Part shown: positions 1 to 7,222 of the stretch, piece by piece
How positions within the stretch are numbered: the first letter of the stretch is position 1
Layout of the letters: each line of letters opens with the position of its first letter
Assembly (NCBI GenBank): GCA_964356315.1
Contig: CAYHHA010000002.1
Span: 42,187-106,186 of the forward strand
Source of the DNA: CAYGFH01 sp964356315
GTDB lineage: Bacteria > Patescibacteriota > Microgenomatia > UBA10105 > UBA927
Length of the DNA stretch: 64,000 nt
Direction of reading: 5' to 3'
Made by a program: the position numbers and the translations under genes
Notes under the pieces: model-generated
What the model saw: the letters and a program-made list of their open reading frames with translations, nothing else
The model's database searches: none
What the model was told of the DNA's origin: nothing

Positions 1-248
1 AGGATGTATTTATCTCCGACTTTTGAAATACGGAAATCCTGGCATTTATGAGGATTCACATTTCGACGTTTTTCATCTACGATTTTTGTCGCATTAGTAT
101 GCGGTATAAAGGTAAATCCATCCTGACTACTGTCAGTTTGGAAAAATTTTTCGTTCTCTTCTGCGGTGTGATAGAGAAAAATAGATGTGCCATTTGAAGC
201 AACGCCCAAAGGCACGGTATCATTGGAGATCCGTGAGTTCTGATCCAT
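1..248 (-). CDS. Partial glycosidase-like protein (5' end only)
   Basis: An open frame starts at an ATG whose first base is 248 and reads leftward off the window edge, so only the first 82 codons are seen. The visible part alternates beta-strand-like stretches (GVASNGTSIFLYHT, DGFTFIPH) and ends in QDFRISKVGDKYI. That last stretch resembles the first blade of five-bladed beta-propeller glycosidases or phosphorylases (GH43/GH130 type), but too little is visible to be sure. It lies on the same strand as the PLP enzyme upstream, 147 bases away. No Shine-Dalgarno sequence precedes the ATG. Confidence 0.55.
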   Translation of the reverse strand, partial: MDQNSRISNDTVPLGVASNGTSIFLYHTAEENEKFFQTDSSQDGFTFIPHTNATKIVDEKRRNVNPHKCQDFRISKVGDKYI

Positions 249-395
249 ACAAAAATAATGACAAAAAAATGAGCGACTACTATCTGTAAATTACACCGTT
301 TTTCTCTCTCTGTATATACCCATTTTGTTACAGGATATCATTTTTTGTGCGATAGCATGACGCTAAACAGACCAAGTGGGGCAGAACCAGATTTA

Positions 396-1934
396 TCAGA
401 ATTTTTTAAGGACATAGAGAAATATTTTCGTGATACTCTCTATCTCTTTTCTGCTTTCTGTTCCGAGTGCGACTCGGATAAAAGGGGTGTTTGGGGTGCT
501 TCTTACGGCAGTCAGATAAATTCGCGTAGTATTTAGGCCAAAACTTGTGCCTGAAACGATAGATACACGCTGTTTTTTTGCGCTATGGAGTACGAGTTCT
601 ATAAAGCGCTTGTAGCTTTTTACCGTTTGGTATTTTTTGGTAAATTCAATGGTGAAGAAGCTTCCATGAAATACATCCTCTCGGGTCCAGTTGTACGACG
701 GATGATCAGGGAGGCCTGGATAGTGAATTTTTACAAACGGTGATCCGGGATTTTCATACATCCACGTGCTCAGTTTTTCTGAAAGAATGTGTGCGTTTCT
801 GCCGAGTCTCAGAAGTCGTTTCACAAGAATCTTTTTATTTGGTGTAGGGAGAGATGCGACCAGTATATCCGGAGCGTTCGTTCCCGTGTGCACTCGGTAG
901 TCAAATAATTTTCCCGTGTCTCCTCCATATGTCCAAAAAATTCCTCCCGTGACCCTGTCCATGCCGTACTGATGATATTTATTGAGACTTTCAAATACGA
1001 TAAGAGAGAGCTTGCTAAATTTCCCAAAGACCAATGGGAACGGCTGAAGCATCACAGAAAGGCATGTATTATCTATGATAAGAATTGTTTCTTTCTTCAC
1101 ATTAGTCACAATATAGTTAATTATCTTTTTCAGATCCGGCACTGCTATGGTCGGCATATTTGCAAGGCTATCAAGCACAATGACAGAGGGCTTGTTCAGT
1201 TCTATATTTTGGAGAATTGAATCGGTGTCATGTTCATCTATTTCTATACAATTTTTTTGAACAGACCTCTGTAGTAATGCTTTGTTTTCAAAATAGATCG
1301 ATTTTCCAATAAGCACAGGTCCATTGATTTTCTTTTCCAATATCAAATACGTAAGAATTGTAGAGAATGCGGCCATTCCACTGGACGTGATACATGCTTG
1401 AATTGGGAGCGTGAACAGGCCATGTATCAACGATTTTTTAAATGCTCGTTCATAGTTGCCTGCGTCCCAATGTTGGTCCCGTTTGTAATCGTTAATTGTT
1501 GCGTAAATACTTCCTTCCTGACGGCCAGCCTGGCTTTTTATTGAATGGGCTATGGATGGTGATTGCCAGTCAGAGCTCGTGATAAGCGCTCCTAGCCTGG
1601 TTTGGTGTGTACGCAGTAGCTCTCTGGATTCTGTTATAGAAGAAATAATTGAATCAAGAAATATATCTGATGAAATTTTTTGTAAATTGAGAGATTGTTC
1701 ATCCATTACCTGTAAAAGATTTGTATAAAATTGAGAAAGTGCATTTGCCTCGTGTTCAATCCGGAGGATTGTAGACTCATATAGGTATTTTTTTGCCTTT
1801 TGAATATCAGACTGGAATGTTTGAATTTTATATAGCGCATCGTTTGCCAGATATTGAATTTCTTCAAGATCATCTTTGCAATCGATTATCGTTTCTAAAA
1901 ATACGTGGTCAGATGGAGGAATTTTTATTGACAT
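396..1934 (-). CDS. PLP-dependent enzyme, Cys/Met-metabolism-like fold
   Basis: A 512-residue protein. Residues 1-150 are mostly helical and charged with no recognised domain. From about residue 150 it resembles fold-type I PLP enzymes of the cystathionine gamma-synthase group: CITSSGMAAFST (181-192), the aspartate of LIIDNT (about 288) expected to contact the pyridine nitrogen, and ESLNKYHQYG, where Lys319 is the likely Schiff-base lysine. It is divergent, so the substrate cannot be named. It starts about 70 bases from the divergent deacylase gene, so the two may share a regulatory region and perhaps a pathway. The long N-terminal helical part is unusual for this family. Confidence 0.7.
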   Translation of the reverse strand: MSIKIPPSDHVFLETIIDCKDDLEEIQYLANDALYKIQTFQSDIQKAKKYLYESTILRIEHEANALSQFYTNLLQVMDEQSLNLQKISSDIFLDSIISSITESRELLRTHQTRLGALITSSDWQSPSIAHSIKSQAGRQEGSIYATINDYKRDQHWDAGNYERAFKKSLIHGLFTLPIQACITSSGMAAFSTILTYLILEKKINGPVLIGKSIYFENKALLQRSVQKNCIEIDEHDTDSILQNIELNKPSVIVLDSLANMPTIAVPDLKKIINYIVTNVKKETILIIDNTCLSVMLQPFPLVFGKFSKLSLIVFESLNKYHQYGMDRVTGGIFWTYGGDTGKLFDYRVHTGTNAPDILVASLPTPNKKILVKRLLRLGRNAHILSEKLSTWMYENPGSPFVKIHYPGLPDHPSYNWTREDVFHGSFFTIEFTKKYQTVKSYKRFIELVLHSAKKQRVSIVSGTSFGLNTTRIYLTAVRSTPNTPFIRVALGTESRKEIESITKIFLYVLKKF

Positions 1935-2001
1935 GATATGGGTACCAATTCAGGCCCTTGTTTTGCAAATGTTACGAGTACATTATATCATTGCAACTGA
2001 T

Positions 2002-2922
2002 ATGTTTAGCCCATTTCGCCAGAAAAAATATGAAATACCGCTCGTATCTGTTGACCTGGGAGCAGGAACAGTGCGCGTTCCAGTTGCCGAGCTGTCATCG
2101 GGAAAAGATGGGAAGACGCTTCTTATCACTGCTGGAAACGATGGGGATGAATATGCTGGCATAGAGGCCTGTTATAGAATCATAGAAGAATTTTCGCATA
2201 CACCGTTTTCTGGAAAGCTGATTGTGATTCCGATCGTAAATATTCCTGGATTTGAAGCCGAAATGAGTCAAAACCCACTGGATGGAAAATTTCCAAAATA
2301 TATTTATCCAGGGAACATCAATGGTTCTGCCTCCGAACGGCTACGTTATTGGGTGAGTGAGTATGCTGAGTCGTCTGATTTTTGGTTGGATTTGCATGGT
2401 GGTTCACTTGTTGAATCATTAGTGCCGTTTGCATGGGGTTGGAAAAGTGATCAAAAAGATATTGATGCGACGGTTCTTTCAATGATACAAAAATTTCCCT
2501 TACCATATTCTGCACTGAGTAAATCACTGAGGTTTTCAAAGCGTCTTGCATCAAGAGGGTGTGGATATGTATTAACCGAATCTGGAGCTGGTGGAGATAA
2601 TACTGGAAAATCAGTCGAATTGCAGACAACAATGGTTCGCATAGTGATGAATGAATTACATATGATAGAAGGTGATTATCAACAATGTAGCAAGAAGATA
2701 TATGGCTTGGTATCTGACCATATTCTGAAAAAGAGTGGGATATGGCATTCGATAGTTTCTCACGGTATGGTTGTTCAAAAAGGGTCAATCATCGGAACTG
2801 TTTGCTCATTATCAGGAGATACTATCGAAACTGTCATAGCAAAACATAACGGCATGATATTATGGGTTAAAGTGGGGTTGAGTGGTCGCAAAGGAGATGT
2901 GGTAGCAGGATTGGGATGTTAA
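2002..2922 (+). CDS. Succinylglutamate desuccinylase/aspartoacylase-family zinc deacylase
   Basis: A 306-residue protein of the AstE/AspA branch of M14 metallo-hydrolases, which remove an acyl group from an amino acid or similar amide. The zinc region reads LITAGNDGDEYAGIEA (Asp47, Glu50); usual members have G-x-H-G-[ND]-E, so the first histidine ligand is Asp here. The second ligand is His132 in DLHGGS and a catalytic Glu is likely Glu193 in LTESGAGG. The C-terminal part forms the usual beta domain. An earlier in-frame start would overlap the divergent PLP gene, so the ATG at 2002 is preferred. Its stop overlaps the stop of the convergent HxlR gene by a few bases. Confidence 0.75.
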   Translation: MFSPFRQKKYEIPLVSVDLGAGTVRVPVAELSSGKDGKTLLITAGNDGDEYAGIEACYRIIEEFSHTPFSGKLIVIPIVNIPGFEAEMSQNPLDGKFPKYIYPGNINGSASERLRYWVSEYAESSDFWLDLHGGSLVESLVPFAWGWKSDQKDIDATVLSMIQKFPLPYSALSKSLRFSKRLASRGCGYVLTESGAGGDNTGKSVELQTTMVRIVMNELHMIEGDYQQCSKKIYGLVSDHILKKSGIWHSIVSHGMVVQKGSIIGTVCSLSGDTIETVIAKHNGMILWVKVGLSGRKGDVVAGLGC

Positions 2923-3224
2923 GAATAGCTTTCTCCCCATTCATGCATTTGTTCAATAATTTTTCGAAGAGAGGATCCTTTGGAAGTTAATGAATATTCA
3001 ACATGGAGTGGAACTTCCGCAAAAACCTTTTTATGGATAATACCATCTTTTTCCAACTGTTGAAGTCGTAGGGATAATGTTCGCGGGCTGATGCCAGAGA
3101 GAGACCGTTGCAATTCTCCGAATCTTCTCGTATTTTCACAGAGCTCCCGAAGAAGCAGTGGAGTCCATTTTCTTCCGATTATAGACAATGTTGTGGTAAC
3201 GCACGCTTTGTTTGTATGTTTCAT
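2919..3224 (-). CDS. HxlR-family winged-helix transcriptional regulator
   Basis: A 101-residue protein made of one HxlR (DUF24) domain: the CV near the N terminus, SIIGRKWTPLLLRELCENTRRFGELQRS, GISPRTLSLRLQQLEKDGII (recognition helix and wing) and YSLTSKGSSL. Members often respond to electrophiles or redox stress through the N-terminal Cys, here Cys8 in KACVTT. The ATG at 3224 gives the canonical short N terminus. It diverges from the LUD-domain gene at 3319, and the gap between them is full of TACTATA boxes, so control of that gene and of itself is likely. Confidence 0.87.
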   Translation of the reverse strand: MKHTNKACVTTTLSIIGRKWTPLLLRELCENTRRFGELQRSLSGISPRTLSLRLQQLEKDGIIHKKVFAEVPLHVEYSLTSKGSSLRKIIEQMHEWGESYS

Positions 3225-3280
3225 ACTATACTTTTTGTAAGTACTATACAAAATATAGTAACTAGTCTACTATGTAGTGA
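3223..3280. promoter_or_regulatory. Divergent operator region with TACTATA inverted repeats
   Basis: The gap between the HxlR regulator and the LUD gene has an inverted repeat TACTATA-caaaa-TATAGTA at 3242-3260. There is also another ACTATAC box close to the regulator start, and the small palindromes ACTAGT (3261-3266) and CTAC-tat-GTAG (3267-3277). This is the arrangement expected for an HxlR-type dimer binding site that controls both genes. Binding itself is inferred. Confidence 0.55.
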
Positions 3281-3318
3281 GTATAACAATAATACCATTT
3301 ATATTAAAGGAGAACTAT

Positions 3319-3933
3319 ATGTCTACATGGAACACCATCGCAACCGATGAAATAATCGAGAAAACAGTGTCAGCATTGAATGCAAATGGTATTGCAACAA
3401 TTGTTGTCAATACGAAAGAAGAAGCGAGAGCGGCGGTATTGGAACTCTTACCAAAACAGTCTGAGGTGATGACGATGACCTCAGTAACATTAGATCAGAC
3501 AGGAATTGAAAAAGCGATAAATGCCTCAGGTGACTATGAAGCAATGAAGCCAAAATTATATGCGCTAGACCGGGCGACACAAGGAAAAGAAATGCAACAA
3601 ATTGGAGCCACTTCAGAATATTCTGTCGGAAGTGTACAGGCGGTTACGCAGGACGGAAGTATCGTTATGGTTTCAGCAACCGGGAGTCAATTGGCAGGAT
3701 ACGCATACGGATCGTCTCATGTCGTCTTGGTTGTCGGTGCACAAAAAATTGTGCCGACTTTAGACGATGCTATGAAGCGTGTACATACTCACGTGCTTCC
3801 CCTGGAGAGTGAAAGAGCGCATAAAGCGTATGGGGTTCCTGGGAGTAATGTAAGCAAACTCCTGATTATCTCTAAAGAAGTAAATCCCAAGAGGATTGTA
3901 CTGGTTATTGTGAAGGAAGCGTTGGGATTTTAA
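3319..3933 (+). CDS. LUD-domain protein (LutC/YkgG-like)
   Basis: A 204-residue protein with a single LUD (DUF162) domain, the fold shared with lactate-utilisation proteins LutB/LutC. Seen motifs: the N-terminal helix TDEIIEKTVSALNANGIATIVV, VMTMTSVTLDQTGIEKAI, GSVQAVTQDGSIVMVSATGSQ and the C-terminal VHTHVLPLESERAHKAYGVPGS. Such stand-alone LUD proteins are common but their substrate is usually unknown. AAAGGAG lies 6-12 bases upstream of the ATG at 3319, which fixes the start. The divergent HxlR gene is the probable regulator. Confidence 0.85.
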   Translation: MSTWNTIATDEIIEKTVSALNANGIATIVVNTKEEARAAVLELLPKQSEVMTMTSVTLDQTGIEKAINASGDYEAMKPKLYALDRATQGKEMQQIGATSEYSVGSVQAVTQDGSIVMVSATGSQLAGYAYGSSHVVLVVGAQKIVPTLDDAMKRVHTHVLPLESERAHKAYGVPGSNVSKLLIISKEVNPKRIVLVIVKEALGF

Positions 3934-4003
3934 CATCCCAGGTTGTTTTCCTTTGAGTTGCATTATGTAAATCCTCCCAAATGGATGATATGATGAGTAT
4001 GGT

Positions 4004-5689
4004 ATGATACTGCCCGATGACCAGCTTCAATCATTGTTAGTCGAACATTCTGTCGCGCCAATAGAAAAAATTCAAGCGGTGCGTGATGCGGCGATAGCTT
4101 CACATGGCTCTTTCGTAAATGAGCTTATTGATAAAGGAGTTGTTTCTGATGAGCAAATTGGCTCTATTATTTCCGCAAATCTGAAGGTTCCATTTGTCGT
4201 TCTTTCTAAGGTTGCGATTTCTGAAGATGTGTTTCATATCATTCCAGAAAAAACAGCCCGTAAGTATAAAACAATCGTATTTGGACGAGGAGCCGAAGGT
4301 GTGCAGTTGGCTATGACGGAGCCTAAGGTCACTGATTTGGTCGGAATGGTGGCAAAAAAAACACATCAAAAAGTGACTGTCTATTATGCTACGGAGCGAG
4401 ATGTTGAAAATACTCTGCAAATATATAAAAAAGTATTGCAAAAGACGATCGATGAACTTCTTCGAGAAGACATAAAAAAAGCGACTACACTGGTATCAGA
4501 TGATTTACCGATCGCAAAAATTGTAGATGTGTTGCTTGATAGCGCCTATCAAGATAAATCTTCAGATGTCCATATAGAACCAGAAGAAAATAATTCCCTG
4601 ATTCGATTCCGTATTGACGGCGTTCTTCATGATGTGCTTCGTGTCCCTAAAGCGCTTCATGACCGAATCATGACAAGAATAAAAGTTCTTTCCAGTTTGC
4701 GAACTGATGAACATTTAAGTGCGCAGGATGGAAAAATGCGCATTGCCCTTGAAGAGGAGCAGATTGACATTCGCGTATCCATTTTACCTGTTTCTGAAGG
4801 TGAAAAGGCGGTGCTTCGTATCCTTTCTTCGAATTCTCGTGAATATTCTCTAGCGGATCTGGGAATGAACGAACCAGATCTGAAAAAAGTAAATAATGCC
4901 TATGAAAAATCATACGGAATGATTTTATCCACTGGCCCGACTGGCTCAGGGAAAACCACATCAATATACGCAATATTAAAAATATTAAATACAAGAGATA
5001 AAAATATTACGACGATTGAAGATCCAGTTGAATATAGGGTAAAAGGAGCAAGTCAGGTGCAGGTGAACGTAAAGACAAATCTGACATTTGCCAATGGGCT
5101 TCGCAGTATTTTACGACAGGATCCAAATATTATCTTTGTAGGAGAGATCCGAGATGGGGAAACAGCTGCTATTGCGGTAAATGCTGCTTTGACAGGTCAT
5201 TTGGTGCTATCAACATTGCATACAAATGATGCTGCAACTGCAATTCCTCGCTTGAGCGATATGAAGATCGAGCCGTTCCTTGTTGCGTCTACAGTAAACC
5301 TTATCATCGCACAGAGGTTGCTGCGAAAAATCTGTGATTCTTGTAAGACGCAAATGACGATGCCCAGATCAGAACTTGAAAAACACATCGCTCCGCAGAT
5401 GATAGAAAAACATTTCGGAACAGGCCATGATATTTCATTATTTTCTGGAGCAGGTTGCAAGGTGTGTCACAAGACTGGGTATCTAGGTCGACTTGGGGTG
5501 TTTGAGGTCCTTGAAGTGTCAAAGGAAATCAAACGACTAATTTCTTTAAACAGCGACTCTGACGAAATAAATAAACAGGCGGTCCAGGAGGGTATGAATA
5601 CCATGCTTAACGATGGTCTTGATAAAGTTAAAAAAGGATTCACAACAATCGAAGAAGTACTTCGAGTAACAAAGGTGGAAAACTTATGA
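4004..5689 (+). CDS. pilB: Type IV pilus assembly ATPase PilB
   Basis: A 561-residue GspE/PilB secretion ATPase that powers pilus extension at the inner face of the membrane. It has an MshEN-like N-terminal domain (about 1-140), the N2 domain with SSDVHIEPEENNSLIRFRIDG, Walker A GPTGSGKT (311-318), an Asp box (TTIEDPVEY), Walker B IIFVGEIRD (about 376-384), a His box (STLHTNDA), and a tetracysteine zinc site made of CDSC (444-447) and CKVC (485-488). First gene of the pilus operon; it overlaps pilC by 4 bases. No Shine-Dalgarno is seen; TATGAT at 3989-3994 ends 9 bases before the ATG. Confidence 0.95.
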   Translation: MILPDDQLQSLLVEHSVAPIEKIQAVRDAAIASHGSFVNELIDKGVVSDEQIGSIISANLKVPFVVLSKVAISEDVFHIIPEKTARKYKTIVFGRGAEGVQLAMTEPKVTDLVGMVAKKTHQKVTVYYATERDVENTLQIYKKVLQKTIDELLREDIKKATTLVSDDLPIAKIVDVLLDSAYQDKSSDVHIEPEENNSLIRFRIDGVLHDVLRVPKALHDRIMTRIKVLSSLRTDEHLSAQDGKMRIALEEEQIDIRVSILPVSEGEKAVLRILSSNSREYSLADLGMNEPDLKKVNNAYEKSYGMILSTGPTGSGKTTSIYAILKILNTRDKNITTIEDPVEYRVKGASQVQVNVKTNLTFANGLRSILRQDPNIIFVGEIRDGETAAIAVNAALTGHLVLSTLHTNDAATAIPRLSDMKIEPFLVASTVNLIIAQRLLRKICDSCKTQMTMPRSELEKHIAPQMIEKHFGTGHDISLFSGAGCKVCHKTGYLGRLGVFEVLEVSKEIKRLISLNSDSDEINKQAVQEGMNTMLNDGLDKVKKGFTTIEEVLRVTKVENL

Positions 5690-6738
5690 GAGATGACAGG
5701 GTTACCATAGGCAATAGTGAAAAATTGGAATTCGTAGGGAGTTTATCTACGATGCTGACCGCTGGAATTCCGATACTTGAGGTGGTTAATTCGCTTCGAG
5801 AAGACATGAAGGGGGGTCAAAAAATCATTCTAGACACTATGTATGAGGATTTGATGCAAGGGAAACATCTGCATCAGACGCTGACACGGTTTCCACAGGT
5901 GTTTGATAAGGTGACGGTGAATGTTATTAAAGCTTCGGAAGAAGCGGGAACGTTGGATATTACCCTAAAAGATTTGAAACATACGATCCAAAAAGATATT
6001 GAATTTAACGATAAAGTTCGCTCCGCAATGATGTATCCAATGTTTATCATTGTTGTATTTGCTGGAGTGCTACTTATGATTTTAACATTTGTTATTCCTA
6101 AAATTAGCACTGTATTTTTACGCATGCATGTTGTTCTTCCTCTTCCCACTCGGATCATGATCTATGTTTCAGATTTGCTGATAAAACAAACAATACCATT
6201 CACATTAGCTTTTTCCACTATCTGCTTATTGATCTTCTTTCTGTATAAAAAGAAAAAAACTGAATTTTTAAACATTGTATTTTCTTTGCCTGTTATTTCA
6301 ACGCTTGTTGAGCAGATTGATATAACTAGATTTTCAAGAAGTTTATATTTACTTCTCTCCTCTGGGTTACCGATAACTCAAGCTCTAGAATTAACGAAAG
6401 ATGTGGTCGTTAAAAAAAAGACATCTCTTATCATTTCTCAATCGAGGGAAATGGTATTTTCTGGGAAGCCTCTTTCAGAAGGATTTAGAGCTGCAAAAGG
6501 GTATATTCCATCTATCATGATCAAACTCATGGAGGCAGGAGAGAAGACTGGATCCCTTGATAAATCTATGTCGGATATATCAGAATATTTTGACTATCAA
6601 GTTACCAATACGCTCAAAACATTAACAGCACTTTTGGAGCCAATTCTATTGGTGTTCGTCGGTATCGCAGTAGGAGGCATGATGCTTGCGATTATTACTC
6701 CAATTTATGGTTTGATAAGTCAGGTCGGGGCAAGATAA
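5686..6738 (+). CDS. pilC: Type IV pilus platform protein PilC
   Basis: A 350-residue GspF/PilC membrane platform protein with the two repeated T2SSF domains. Each repeat shows a cytoplasmic helical bundle (LSTMLTAGIPILEVVNSL and LYLLLSSGLPITQALEL) followed by a membrane segment (MFIIVVFAGVLLMILTFVI; a final segment near LLVFVGIAVGGMMLAIITPI). It couples the PilB motor to pilin addition. The ATG sits in an ATGA overlap with the pilB stop, implying translational coupling. Confidence 0.94.
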   Translation: MRDDRVTIGNSEKLEFVGSLSTMLTAGIPILEVVNSLREDMKGGQKIILDTMYEDLMQGKHLHQTLTRFPQVFDKVTVNVIKASEEAGTLDITLKDLKHTIQKDIEFNDKVRSAMMYPMFIIVVFAGVLLMILTFVIPKISTVFLRMHVVLPLPTRIMIYVSDLLIKQTIPFTLAFSTICLLIFFLYKKKKTEFLNIVFSLPVISTLVEQIDITRFSRSLYLLLSSGLPITQALELTKDVVVKKKTSLIISQSREMVFSGKPLSEGFRAAKGYIPSIMIKLMEAGEKTGSLDKSMSDISEYFDYQVTNTLKTLTALLEPILLVFVGIAVGGMMLAIITPIYGLISQVGAR

Positions 6739-6739
6739 T

Positions 6740-7222
6740 ATGAATAAGTCACGTGGCTTTGTTCTTATCGAAATCGTAGTGGTATTTGGCATGCTTGCGG
6801 TGCTTACTATTATGACGACGTTAAATGTATTTGGATCCAATAGAACTGCTTCACTGACAGGGGCTATAAATATTCTTATAGCGGATATGAAAAGTCAACA
6901 GACTAAAGCGATGACAGGGTCACAAGTGTCTGGTGTTTCTCCACTCGGGTTTGGAATACATTTTGATTCGACTGGATATACTTTATTTAAAGGACTAACG
7001 TATTCTGCCACTGAACCAACAAATAGCCGTATAAATAACGATATAAAAGTCCGATTTAGTAACATCTCTCTTCCGAATGGATCGCTCGTATATGCCTCAA
7101 GAAGTGGAGAATTTGTTGGCTATTCATCAACGTCTAGCACCGTAACCGTTACTCATATCGATAGTGGGATATCAAAAACAGTATTTTTAAATAAATATGG
7201 TGTTATCACAGCAATTAACTAA
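6740..7222 (+). CDS. Type IV pilin-like protein (pseudopilin)
   Basis: A 160-residue protein with a short basic leader MNKSR-G followed by FVLIEIVVVFG, a class III prepilin motif with Glu at +5 of the mature protein and one N-terminal hydrophobic helix. A prepilin peptidase would cleave after the Gly. The rest is a Ser/Thr-rich beta domain resembling GspH/FimT minor pseudopilins. It begins 2 bases after the pilC stop, and its 3' end overlaps the next gene by 26 bases. Confidence 0.86.
   Translation: MNKSRGFVLIEIVVVFGMLAVLTIMTTLNVFGSNRTASLTGAINILIADMKSQQTKAMTGSQVSGVSPLGFGIHFDSTGYTLFKGLTYSATEPTNSRINNDIKVRFSNISLPNGSLVYASRSGEFVGYSSTSSTVTVTHIDSGISKTVFLNKYGVITAIN

Noticed and set aside
396..1934. 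Serine-type or sphingolipid PLP transferase assignment
   Set aside because: Only general Cys/Met-fold motifs are visible; nothing supports a specific reaction, so the call was left generic.
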